Assembly: GCA_016937215.1 (NCBI GenBank) | Contig: JAFGWI010000233.1 | Location: 1 to 50,568, forward strand | Reading direction: 5' to 3' | Length of the DNA stretch: 50,568 nucleotides | Source of the DNA: Spirochaetales bacterium | GTDB lineage: Bacteria; Spirochaetota; Spirochaetia; SZUA-6; JAFGRV01 | Shown here: piece by piece, positions 26,421 to 35,504 of the stretch | Position numbering within the stretch: position 1 is the first letter of the stretch | Layout: every line of letters begins with the position of its first letter | Translations under genes and position numbers: made by a program | Notes under the pieces: model-generated | Told to the model about the DNA's origin: nothing | The model's database searches: none | Seen by the model: the letters and a program-made list of their open reading frames with translations, nothing else

Positions 26421-27863
26421 ATGAAGAAAAAGAAATTACAACGAATTCTTCTTGAATTAACGATATATTCTTTTATACTATTTGTAATCAATTTTTTCTT
26501 TGCTCAAGATCCTGGCTTTTTCAGCAATAAAATTGCTAACCCCTTTTTGATATTGGCGTTATTGGCTTCTTCTTATTATGGCAAATTTGCAGGTTTTGTC
26601 AGTTTGGTATTTTCTCTATTATTGATCAGCCTTCCTTTTCCTTATCTTGCTGCTTTCTTTAAATTGATTCAATTAGACGGTTTTTTTTGGAAAAATTTAT
26701 CACAACAGGCATTATTACCAAGTGCCGTCACTTTAGTAGGGACTTTTTTCTTTGGGATGATACGAGATTCTATGGTAAGCCGTTTAACAACACAACGAGA
26801 GGTTCTTAGGAAAGTTAGTCGAGGAAAGGGCTTGCTTCAAAAAGAAATAAGAGCCCTTAAAGTTGTTAACAGTGAACTGGAAGACAGATTATTAACCCAA
26901 AAAGACTCGATAATATCCTTGTATTTACGGATTAAAGGCTTGTATACCTTGAATCTTGAAAATTCTTTGAAGATATTACTTGGAACAGTACAGCGATTCA
27001 CCGGAGCTGAAAGTTGCTCTGTTTGGGAATACGACCAACAGCATAAAAAACTTATTTTGCGTGAAAGGCTGATGGTGGATAAGAACCAATCCATCCCAAC
27101 TGAATTGCCAGTTGAAGATACCATCGAGGGGTGGGTCGTGAGAAATAATTTGATGTTCAGTATAAAGATGGTAATTCATAACGAGAATTTATCGCGTATG
27201 GACAAGGGGCGCAATATTTATACTGCTCCTGTTTTGGCTGGTCAAAAAATCTGGGGAGTCCTTAATATTGAATCATTACCTTTTGAGAAATATAATCAGT
27301 ACACCGAAAAATTGTTGTTGGTTATTCTTGCCTTGGTGGCACCACCTCTGGAAAGGGCGATTGAGTACAAATCAATTATCAAAGAAGAGAATAATGATAA
27401 TATTACCGGATTACCCTCTTTCTCCAAGTTTTATATCTTTCTGGAAAAAGAAGTAAATCGCATGATTTTGGAAAAAGGTTCTTTGAGTGTTGTGATACTG
27501 GAGTTGTTGAATTATCCGGAGTTCATAAGCAATTTGGGCAAAAACAGTACTTATTATTTTTTTTCGCGACTGGTTGAGGAAATCAAACTAAAGTCGGAAA
27601 ATAAGGCGATTTTTTTTCATTATAAAGGCGATAATCAGATTAGTTTTGTCTATCCGAATATGGATTATGACGGTACCTCTTATTTTTGCCTTCAGGTATT
27701 GGAATTGATAAATACCAAAACATGGAATATTGATGATAAACAGATTTTTCCTGAAATAATTATGGGATACGCTTCCTTGAGCAATTCTGAACAAACCGCC
27801 GAAGACTTGTTAAGCATATCCGAACATTTGCTGGAAATGCAGAGAATTGTGCGTCATGAATAA
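26421..27863 (+). CDS. pelD: PelD-like membrane protein (4 TM, GAF, degenerate GGDEF)
   Basis: PelD-like protein, 480 residues. Four predicted membrane spans (about 9-28, 38-75, 90-112) lead to a coiled coil, a GAF domain (about 170-310) and a degenerate GGDEF domain (about 325-478). The GGDEF signature is replaced by YKGDNQ near residue 400, so cyclase activity is not expected. In Pseudomonas, PelD is the c-di-GMP receptor of Pel synthesis. I do not see a clear RxxD inhibitory-site motif, so c-di-GMP binding is unproven. It heads a four-gene operon with PelF- and PelG-like genes. Confidence 0.82.
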   Translation: MKKKKLQRILLELTIYSFILFVINFFFAQDPGFFSNKIANPFLILALLASSYYGKFAGFVSLVFSLLLISLPFPYLAAFFKLIQLDGFFWKNLSQQALLPSAVTLVGTFFFGMIRDSMVSRLTTQREVLRKVSRGKGLLQKEIRALKVVNSELEDRLLTQKDSIISLYLRIKGLYTLNLENSLKILLGTVQRFTGAESCSVWEYDQQHKKLILRERLMVDKNQSIPTELPVEDTIEGWVVRNNLMFSIKMVIHNENLSRMDKGRNIYTAPVLAGQKIWGVLNIESLPFEKYNQYTEKLLLVILALVAPPLERAIEYKSIIKEENNDNITGLPSFSKFYIFLEKEVNRMILEKGSLSVVILELLNYPEFISNLGKNSTYYFFSRLVEEIKLKSENKAIFFHYKGDNQISFVYPNMDYDGTSYFCLQVLELINTKTWNIDDKQIFPEIIMGYASLSNSEQTAEDLLSISEHLLEMQRIVRHE

Positions 27864-28593
27864 ACTGGATTTTTTCAGACAAAAGAATGATGGTTATAAT
27901 CCTGTTACTCCTTTTGCGGCTTTAAAGGCCTTTGAAGAAGAGGTTCTGGGTATTGAACATTTTATTTATATGAGTACGTCCAATAACCCGCTGGATGAAA
28001 TGAATTTTTCCTATGAAACACTAGACAGATTGATCGCGCGCAGAAATAATCCTATTGAAGTAAATTTAATTCTTTTTGAAATTCTGGAAAAATTGTTAAA
28101 ACATAGAGATCCAGAAATCGCTCTTTACGCGGCAGAATCTATCAATTTAATTGAATCCTATTATTCACATGACATTGAGAAAATAAAAAAGCATAAAATT
28201 CTAAACGCTAATGATTGTTTTTCTCTTGCTCGAATTTATTTTGAATTATCCTTATTAAACTCTAAGCAAAAATCCATTCAGGATTTTTTTTTAAAAGAAG
28301 CATTTTATTTTTTAAAGGAATTCGTTAATTTCGCCAAGGTTAATCAGGAAGAGATAAAGCTGCTGGTCGAAATTTTATTATCTCTCAGGTTGAGTGATAA
28401 AGCGTTGAGCATAATCGACATTTTTGAAAAAGAAAGTGACCCATATTTTTTAATACTTAAAGCAAAAATTTATTTCATCAAAGGCAATATTGCTAAGGTG
28501 GCCTCACTGCTTAAAGAATTAGGTTTAATGAATATTTCCATCGATAAAGAAATCGCCGAAGTTATAGAATATTGGGAGACCAATGATGAATAA
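27856..28593 (+). CDS. PelE-position helical protein
   Basis: Protein of 245 residues lying between the pelD- and pelF-like genes, overlapping both slightly (8 and 11 bases). It is all-helical with TPR-like repeats toward the C-terminus (LKAKIYFIKGNIAKVASLL). PelE of Pseudomonas carries two N-terminal membrane spans and TPRs; no span is visible here. By position it is probably the PelE counterpart. Sequence alone does not establish this, so I give no symbol. Confidence 0.65.
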   Translation: MNKLDFFRQKNDGYNPVTPFAALKAFEEEVLGIEHFIYMSTSNNPLDEMNFSYETLDRLIARRNNPIEVNLILFEILEKLLKHRDPEIALYAAESINLIESYYSHDIEKIKKHKILNANDCFSLARIYFELSLLNSKQKSIQDFFLKEAFYFLKEFVNFAKVNQEEIKLLVEILLSLRLSDKALSIIDIFEKESDPYFLILKAKIYFIKGNIAKVASLLKELGLMNISIDKEIAEVIEYWETNDE

Positions 28594-30007
28594 TGAACAC
28601 CATGTTTGTTTATTGCTTGAAGGCTCCTATCCCTATATAACAGGTGGTGTTTCTTCCTGGGTTCATCAATTAATTAAAAGTATTCCTGAGTTGAAATTCA
28701 GTTTATTCACAATTTCACCAAAAAAGAATATGGAATTAAATTATCAATTACCCGAGAATGTTGTCGGTCATCATAATGTTGTTATCAATGATATTGTTTC
28801 AGGCAAAAAAATGGATAAAAAAAGAGAAAATGCTGTTTTTGATCAAATCAAAGTTATACATAAATCCTTTAAAGCCAATTCGAATCCTGATTTAAATCAC
28901 TTGTTTTCCCTGATTAAAGAAGGTGATTATCTTCATCGCCTGGCAGTTCTTCATGATATTGGGTGGAAAATGCTTCTTGAAGGAAACGCTAAAAAAAATC
29001 CCATTTACGCTTTTGCTGATTATTTTTGGGCTTGGAAATCGGCCCATGATATGATGTTTAAGGTGATTGCTTCGGATATTCCCAAAGCAGATCTATATCA
29101 CGCGGTTTCCACAGGATATGCCGGTTTAGTAGGAATTGTCGCTAAAATAAGGTATGAAAAACCATTAATTCTTACAGAGCATGGATTATATCATAAGGAA
29201 CGTGAAATGGAAATAAAACGGGCCTCCTATGTTAAGGGCTACCAGCGGGATATGTGGATACAGATTTATAATAAAATTAGCCAAATGGTTTATCAATATA
29301 GCGATAAAATTATTACTCTGTTTGAACTAAATCGAAAAAAAGAAATCGAACTGGGCGCTTTGAATGAAAAAACCATTGTTATTCCTAATGGTATTGATGT
29401 TATGAAATTTACTTCGGTAAAGCGGCAAAAAAGGCCGGGTTTTCATGTTGGATTGGTTGGCCGTGTGGTTCCCATTAAAGACATAAAAACTTTTATCATT
29501 TCCTGTAAAATCATCTTGGATATGATTCCAGGGTCGAAATTTTATTGCATCGGACCCGATGACGAGGATATCAATTATTTTAATGAATGCCAGATCCTTG
29601 TGGAACGCCTTAAGCTGAATGATTCCTTTGAGTTTACAGGAACCAAAAATGTGATGGATTATTATACATTTCTTGACGTTGTTATGTTAACCAGTGTTCG
29701 GGAAGCACAACCATTGGTGATTCTTGAGGCCTATGCCGCTGGTGTTCCGGTAGTAGCCACGCGGGTAGGGAATATACCTGAATTACTCGATTATGATGAA
29801 AGATTATTGGCATCTCCAAAGGATCCTGAGAAACTGGCTCAAAATGTGAAATGGATTTTTGATCACCCATCATTGTTGCGTGATTTAATTGATCGAAATA
29901 AGCTTAAAGTAGTTAAATTCTATGATCGACAGGAAGTGTTTCGCGCCTATTATGAGCTTTATCGGTCAATAGCGATTCAAGGAATTGATTCTAAAACAAG
30001 AGAGTAG
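28583..30007 (+). CDS. pelF: PelF-type glycosyltransferase (GT4)
   Basis: Cytosolic GT4-family glycosyltransferase, 474 residues, of the PelF type. The opening VCLLLEGSYPYITGGVSSWV is characteristic of PelF. The nucleotide-sugar domain has VIPNGIDVMKF, VGLVGRVVPIKDI, and the motif EAQPLVILEAYAAGVPVVAT with the usual donor-binding Glu. In Pel synthesis it polymerises an N-acetylhexosamine chain with PelG. The pelG-like gene follows after 5 bases. Confidence 0.93.
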   Translation: MMNNEHHVCLLLEGSYPYITGGVSSWVHQLIKSIPELKFSLFTISPKKNMELNYQLPENVVGHHNVVINDIVSGKKMDKKRENAVFDQIKVIHKSFKANSNPDLNHLFSLIKEGDYLHRLAVLHDIGWKMLLEGNAKKNPIYAFADYFWAWKSAHDMMFKVIASDIPKADLYHAVSTGYAGLVGIVAKIRYEKPLILTEHGLYHKEREMEIKRASYVKGYQRDMWIQIYNKISQMVYQYSDKIITLFELNRKKEIELGALNEKTIVIPNGIDVMKFTSVKRQKRPGFHVGLVGRVVPIKDIKTFIISCKIILDMIPGSKFYCIGPDDEDINYFNECQILVERLKLNDSFEFTGTKNVMDYYTFLDVVMLTSVREAQPLVILEAYAAGVPVVATRVGNIPELLDYDERLLASPKDPEKLAQNVKWIFDHPSLLRDLIDRNKLKVVKFYDRQEVFRAYYELYRSIAIQGIDSKTRE

Positions 30008-30012
30008 AGGAT

Positions 30013-31395
30013 ATGGCAGGAATTGGATTTGTTTTAAAAAAGGTGCTCAAAGAAGAAAGTATTTTCTCCTTAATAAAAGTGGCTTTTGCCGGTTCAATTA
30101 TTGTCGCAGGACCCTGGATTCTGTCCATTGTTGGAATTTTTTTTATCGGCCAGTTTTCCGAGTATGCTATCTCTGAATCCAGAGGTATGTTTATGGGCGT
30201 TGTTATTTACAGCTACGCATTTTCTTTGTTTATTTTTGGAGGAATCCATTATATTTTTACCAGGCAGGTTGCTGATTATATTTATGAAGAATTAAACGCG
30301 AAAGCAGGCGCCTCATTGCTGCTTTTTTCTATAATAATTTTAGTTCTGGCTCTACTGACCAGTTCTTTCGCGATTTTTACCCAAGACCTTAGTTTCATGC
30401 AACACCCCCTGTTATTTCAGCTATCTGCTGTTCTGTTGTTTTGTTCAATTAATTTAATGTGGATATTGATGATTTTTATTTCTTTGTCAAAGCGCTATCT
30501 TCTCATATTTTTTATATATCTTGGAGGAATGGTATTGTCCTTTATTGGTGTTTTTGTTCTGGGGAAAATTTATGCATCCGGTGGGGCTATGTTGGGTTTT
30601 TCTCTTGGTCAATTCATAATTGTTTTGTCTTTGTATGTGATCGCCTTTGTGGAGTATCCGCCGGGAAAAATGAGTGTAAAAGCCTTTCTTCAATATGCTG
30701 TAAAATATAAATATCTCTTGTTATCGGGATTATTTTATTATTGGGGAATGTGGATTGATAAAATCGTTTTCTGGATATTTGACGGCGAACAAATCGGCGG
30801 CAGTTTTATCCGCTTGTTTGACGCCTATGATATGCCTGTTTATATCGCCAATTTGACCATGATACCGGGGTTGATATATTTTGTCATTGTGAGCGAAACG
30901 GATTTTTTTACCAAACTCAAGGAATTCTTAAATCAATTGCATACAAGCGTAATTAGTAAAATATTAGATAGAAAATACAAAATGATCAATAGCATGCGGA
31001 AAGCATTGCTTGACCAAAGCTTGTTTCAGGGAATATTTACCCTTGTCATGATCGTTCTGGCTGAGTATCTGGCCATTCATTTATTCGATATTCGAATTAA
31101 TCCATTGGTGTTTCGTCTGGTTTTAGGCGCTGTATTTTTTCATTTACTCTTTTTAACAGTTTCTACGTTTCTTTATTATTTGCAGCTATACCACTATTCA
31201 TTCATAGCCGCATTGGTCTTTTTTCTTTCGAATTTAATTTTGGCTATTTTCATATCACTATTTCATTTAGAGCAATTTTATGGTTTGAGTTATCTCGTTT
31301 CAACCATGCTGGGGACAGTTGTGGCATTGGCATTTCTGCTGCCTTCAATTAAGCATTTTGACAGACAAATTTTCAGCGGCCAAGTGGATGAGTAA
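30013..31395 (+). CDS. pelG: PelG-type polysaccharide membrane protein
   Basis: Polytopic membrane protein, 460 residues, with about 12 hydrophobic segments and the PelG opening MAGIGFVLKKVLKEESIFSL. PelG is a flippase-like protein that works with PelF to synthesise and export the Pel chain. The segment DAYDMPVYIANLTMIPGLIY is typical. No pelA, pelB or pelC lies nearby: the next gene is convergent and unrelated. Confidence 0.9.
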   Translation: MAGIGFVLKKVLKEESIFSLIKVAFAGSIIVAGPWILSIVGIFFIGQFSEYAISESRGMFMGVVIYSYAFSLFIFGGIHYIFTRQVADYIYEELNAKAGASLLLFSIIILVLALLTSSFAIFTQDLSFMQHPLLFQLSAVLLFCSINLMWILMIFISLSKRYLLIFFIYLGGMVLSFIGVFVLGKIYASGGAMLGFSLGQFIIVLSLYVIAFVEYPPGKMSVKAFLQYAVKYKYLLLSGLFYYWGMWIDKIVFWIFDGEQIGGSFIRLFDAYDMPVYIANLTMIPGLIYFVIVSETDFFTKLKEFLNQLHTSVISKILDRKYKMINSMRKALLDQSLFQGIFTLVMIVLAEYLAIHLFDIRINPLVFRLVLGAVFFHLLFLTVSTFLYYLQLYHYSFIAALVFFLSNLILAIFISLFHLEQFYGLSYLVSTMLGTVVALAFLLPSIKHFDRQIFSGQVDE

Positions 31396-31455
31396 AATCA
31401 AATTATTCGCCTTGCTGTCTTCTTAATAAAACTATTTTGAAGATGTGTCAGGGTC

Positions 31456-31479
31456 AGCCTGCTTAAATGAAAGCAGGCT
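31456..31479. terminator. Hairpin between convergent genes (possible bidirectional terminator)
   Basis: AGCCTGCTT and AAGCAGGCT form a 9-bp perfect stem with a 6-base loop, midway between the convergent pelG-like and GH13 genes. There is no T-run on either side, so a terminator role is uncertain. Confidence 0.35.
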
Positions 31480-31506
31480 ATGGTCAAAAGTTCAAGCTAA
31501 AAAATG

Positions 31507-34500
31507 CTATTTATCCCTGGATTTTTTGGATTTCACATCGTTTCCACTTTTTGTTTCCAGAGCGGACAAAAGTTTAGGAATCTGAAAATCCGATTTTTCC
31601 ATGGCCTTTAATAATTTCGATGTAAAATCATAAAGCTCTTCAATTTCTTTTTGAATCAGCTTCCCATCTCGGTTTGCGTAATGAACAAGTTGAATAAAGC
31701 TCAAGTTAAAGAGCCATTGAACCAGAATAACAAAGGCTTCTTTGTTGAACCACAAAACGCCATTATAATGGTTAATCTTTAAAAATCGGTTAATGTCGGA
31801 ATCGCTCAGAATAGCTTCAACCAATTCTTTGCTCTTCTGTTTTGTATGGAATTCCTTATACAGGTCCTGTTTTGAAATCATGATGCGGATGATTTCGATA
31901 CTTTGATAAGATAATTCTTCGGGCATTTCAAGGTCCTGGAAAATCCTGTAAATCTTCCGCGCGAAAAGCCATTGGTCCATCCATCCCCGGCTGAGTTCGA
32001 TTGAATTTTCTTCATCCAGGATAGCGCCGGTGGAATGAAAAAGTATCCAGCCGAAAAACCGGTAATAGCTTGCCGGAAAATCTTCAAAGCTGAGTTTAAA
32101 GTACTTTATGGCTTTTTTCACCTGATCGCTCAAGCTGTCCTTAAAAAGACTATCAATTTCATCCAGTTTTAAAAGCGTTTCAAAATAAGATGTCAAAGAT
32201 TGTGTTAGAGGGCTGATATCGGTGTTGCTGCCAGTATGTTCCTTGATGGCATTAAGGAAACCTGTTATTTTTGCCGCCATTTCCTGCAAGAGGATGGGTA
32301 ATTCGCTTTTCTTTATTTTGGAAACCAGTTTGTTAAAGTAGTCCATGTTCATGATTTCATGCAGTTTTTCATAAATCGGCCGCATAAAAATTTCCTTGAG
32401 TTCATCTTCAACTGATGGAACACCGCGGCCCTCCAGTCTTTGGGTTAATTGATAATAATGACTGTATTCGTTGTCCTGTACTTCCCTGAAATCCATAAAC
32501 ACATGATACTTAAAGGCACGAAGTTCCGCGTAAAGACCCACATCCCATAATTCCTTTGAATTGCGAATGTATTCAAGACCGGAAATATAATCGCGGAAAA
32601 TGGTGTAATAAGAACCATTGTTATGCAAACACAAACCTTCTCCCAGGATTTTTTGAGTCAGGCGCTTGTCATCGGAACCAGCTTTGATCGCGAAGGAAGC
32701 GGAAGTTTTTATCCAGCCCTTGGCATCCTCGAATTTATTGTTGTAAAGAACAAGACCCCTGTCCATACCCATTCGATTGGAATAGGCGAAAACATTTTCA
32801 TTAACCCAGCCTTCTGGTGAATAAAAATCGTACAATAAATAGTTTTCAACACCTGAAAAAATATAACGACGCTTAATGATGGGAAAAATTTCACGCCTGT
32901 GGCGGTCGATTAACGATTGATCGGGAGTTTCATTCCAGTAAGCCCGGCGGTATTCCATTCCGTATTTTTCAGTAAAGCCTTCGATTTGTCCATGGCCGAA
33001 CATGGGCAACCCCGGCATGGTAACCATCATGGCGCAGACGCCAAAGTATTTGTCATCCTTGCCGAACTGGGCAACAGCAGTATCTTCATCAGGATTATTC
33101 ATGAAATTGACAAAACGCTTTAAAATTTCCGGGTCGAATTCAATGGTGTTTTTTATGGTGAGCCGGTATTTTTGATTATCTTCCATTTTGAGCATATTCA
33201 TGAAGGCGCTGTTATAAACCCGATGCATACCCAGGGTCCGTACAAAATAGCCCTCCATTAACCAAAAAGCCTCTGCCAGCAGTAATGTATCGGGCGCTTC
33301 TTTGGCAACACGGTCCACCACCTCTCGCCAGAACTCCAGCGGAAAGACCTTGTTAAAATCCATTTTGCTCATGCCGTGTTCCGCCCTTGAAGGGATATCG
33401 CCGCCTGAGCCAGGTTCTGGAAACCACAAACGCTGGTAATGCTTTTTAGCCAAAGTCATGGCCGCGTCGAACCGGATAATGGGGAAATTCTTTGCCACAT
33501 GAATAATGGTTTTAATAACCGCTTCCCGCACTTCAGGAAGCAGGAAATTCAGCTGGGCCGTGTCGTTCCAGGGCATATGGGTCCCGTCATTACCGTGATA
33601 AATGTAGCGTGTTTCTCCTGAATTAAAATCCACTCTTTTGAAAACAACCGAAGCATCGGTTTTGGAAAAATAGTGATCCTCGATGAAAACCCCCACGCCG
33701 GGTTGTTCACAATAATTGCGGCCATTAAAGGTGTAACCAGGAAAAGGAGGATAATCCAGCTGCACAAACCAGTCAGGATGCTCCACCACCCATTTTGAAT
33801 GAATACCCGTGTGATTGGGCACCATATCGCTGGCCAGGCGAATACCGCGCTTCCAGCAGCGTTCCCTTAAATTGTTCAGACTCTCAAAACCGCCCAATTC
33901 GCCGGCAATAGTATAATCGTAGAGTGAATAAGCCGAAGCCTCGGCATCAGGATTCCCGCAGTCGATCTTAATCTGTTTGGAAGCAGAACTGCGTTCCCAT
34001 AACCCGATAAGCCATAAACCGGTGAAACCCCAGGAAGCCAGACGATCGAGCTCCTGATCGGGAATTTGGTCCAGACGCGTAATGCTGCGTTTGTATTGCT
34101 TTGAAAGCTGATCCAGCCAGACCAGGGTGCTCTTGGCCATTAAAACGACCTTGGGCATCCATTCCTTGTCCATGCTGAAGCGCTCGTATTCATTTTCGTA
34201 GCTGAAGTCATAGGCGCTCATTTTGCCCGGCCCAAAACCGCGCATTTTTTCTTCTTCGGTAATAAAATCCAGACTGCTCAACAACCGGAAGAAAAATTTT
34301 CCAAGCAGCATGCCCCAGTTTTCACGTATCCAGATAAGTTGTTCACGCAAGGAATGGGGACGTAGAATGGCGGGGCTCCGAAGCATATCGATGAGGTTTT
34401 GCTTCTGAGGGCCGAAGGGCTTCTGTTTTTCAAAAAATATTTTTAAGCAATCAATAATCTTTATGTAATCGGGATTATTCTGTAAGCCATTGTCATCAAA

Positions 34501-35085
34501 AAATTCACGATAAGGACCAAAGGCCGGATTACTATTAGCCAGCCAGAGGTTAAGCATCTCTTCCAGAATCAGCTCTTTATTGGGAATGCCCTCTGTGCTT
34601 CCGGAATAATAATCCTCCATGGCCATTTTTTCCTGATACACTTCCAAGGGTGGAAAGTCCTTTGAAAAATCCATGAGGCACTGTTTGACTTCCTGGGCCC
34701 CCAGTTCTTTTTCCAAAAAGCTGAAAGCCAGGGATAAAACATTGGGATTTTCCTGTGTCCGGTACAGATAAATAACATAATGCAGAATTTCATCGATCAA
34801 GCCCATGGCATTAATCTGGCTGGCCCTTAAAGCCCTTTCCGGATAATTGATCAAATCCCTTTTGGCGTTCACCCTATGAACAAATTTTCTTACCTCATGA
34901 AACTGGGCCATAATCAGGTTCCCTGTGATGGTAAAAAGGCTGGCATCAAAATTGTATTTGTCCCGGACCGCTTTCAGTATATGAAAATCCATGGGAATTT
35001 TGGGATAATCATACTTTGCTTTTGATTTATAATAAGAGCAGGAGATATAAAATAATCCATAGTCGGCATTGTTCACGGCATACAT
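31507..35085 (-). CDS. Very long GH13 alpha-amylase-family protein
   Basis: GH13-family alpha-glucan enzyme, about 1192 residues, roughly twice the usual size. A helical N-terminal region of about 300 residues precedes the (beta/alpha)8 barrel. Region I is DMVPNHTG (about 420). The nucleophile Asp is in IRFDAAMT (about 538), the acid Glu in LLAEAFW (about 604), and the third Asp in NNPDEDTA (about 665). The last 430 residues are mostly helical with no assigned fold. ATG 35085 has AAAGGA just upstream; the longer ORF runs back into repeat copy C. It is divergent from malQ, so glycogen or maltodextrin metabolism is likely; the exact reaction is not known. Confidence 0.85.
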   Translation of the reverse strand: MYAVNNADYGLFYISCSYYKSKAKYDYPKIPMDFHILKAVRDKYNFDASLFTITGNLIMAQFHEVRKFVHRVNAKRDLINYPERALRASQINAMGLIDEILHYVIYLYRTQENPNVLSLAFSFLEKELGAQEVKQCLMDFSKDFPPLEVYQEKMAMEDYYSGSTEGIPNKELILEEMLNLWLANSNPAFGPYREFFDDNGLQNNPDYIKIIDCLKIFFEKQKPFGPQKQNLIDMLRSPAILRPHSLREQLIWIRENWGMLLGKFFFRLLSSLDFITEEEKMRGFGPGKMSAYDFSYENEYERFSMDKEWMPKVVLMAKSTLVWLDQLSKQYKRSITRLDQIPDQELDRLASWGFTGLWLIGLWERSSASKQIKIDCGNPDAEASAYSLYDYTIAGELGGFESLNNLRERCWKRGIRLASDMVPNHTGIHSKWVVEHPDWFVQLDYPPFPGYTFNGRNYCEQPGVGVFIEDHYFSKTDASVVFKRVDFNSGETRYIYHGNDGTHMPWNDTAQLNFLLPEVREAVIKTIIHVAKNFPIIRFDAAMTLAKKHYQRLWFPEPGSGGDIPSRAEHGMSKMDFNKVFPLEFWREVVDRVAKEAPDTLLLAEAFWLMEGYFVRTLGMHRVYNSAFMNMLKMEDNQKYRLTIKNTIEFDPEILKRFVNFMNNPDEDTAVAQFGKDDKYFGVCAMMVTMPGLPMFGHGQIEGFTEKYGMEYRRAYWNETPDQSLIDRHRREIFPIIKRRYIFSGVENYLLYDFYSPEGWVNENVFAYSNRMGMDRGLVLYNNKFEDAKGWIKTSASFAIKAGSDDKRLTQKILGEGLCLHNNGSYYTIFRDYISGLEYIRNSKELWDVGLYAELRAFKYHVFMDFREVQDNEYSHYYQLTQRLEGRGVPSVEDELKEIFMRPIYEKLHEIMNMDYFNKLVSKIKKSELPILLQEMAAKITGFLNAIKEHTGSNTDISPLTQSLTSYFETLLKLDEIDSLFKDSLSDQVKKAIKYFKLSFEDFPASYYRFFGWILFHSTGAILDEENSIELSRGWMDQWLFARKIYRIFQDLEMPEELSYQSIEIIRIMISKQDLYKEFHTKQKSKELVEAILSDSDINRFLKINHYNGVLWFNKEAFVILVQWLFNLSFIQLVHYANRDGKLIQKEIEELYDFTSKLLKAMEKSDFQIPKLLSALETKSGNDVKSKKSRDK

Positions 35086-35200
35086 CCTTTCAGCTTGATG
35101 TTTCAAATTAACTAATATTGGAATAAATAGTATATGATTTTCAAGCTTTTTACCAGAAGAATTCTTTTTTTGGCACAAATGGTGAAGATTTTGTGTTTCA

Positions 35201-35386
35201 GGGCGTTCCCCTGGCGCTGAATCGACGAACTTGGAAAGCGCCATGAATAATTAAAAACGATTCAGCGCCAGGGTCGGGCTTTCTGTTACTCCGCTTTGCT
35301 ACGAACCCCTTTTCCGTGGAAATCACGGAAAAGGGGTTTTCTTCAGGTTTTTGAAAAAACCTGAAGAATAACGCCAATCCCTAACG
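35201..35386 (-). repeat. Dispersed hairpin repeat, copy C (complete)
   Basis: Read on the minus strand it begins GCGTTAGGGATTGG at 35386. Hairpin 1 has 12-bp arms (35341-35352 with 35355-35366). Hairpin 2 has 13-bp arms (35306-35318 with 35324-35336). The core AAAGCCCGACCC follows. Hairpin 3 has 16-bp perfect arms (35258-35273 with 35209-35224), then GGGGAACGCCC. It lies between the divergent GH13 and malQ genes. The rest of this gap has no other feature. Confidence 0.88.
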
Positions 35387-35504
35387 CGGATAAATGCGGT
35401 TGCCCTCATGTGTTTTGTAAAAACCGCGCGAGGAATTTTCAAAAATGTGATTGATTTCAATTGAACCTGGGCTTATGATTCAAAAAAAACAAAGGAGATG
35501 GACC

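Noticed and set aside
35086-35244. N-terminal extension of the GH13 protein
   Set aside because: The extra 53 residues come largely from repeat copy C, and the internal ATG at 35085 has a good SD.
35306-35336. 13-bp hairpin plus T-run as an ordinary terminator
   Set aside because: The form fits a terminator, but no gene on the plus strand ends here; it occupies the hairpin-2 place of repeat copy C.
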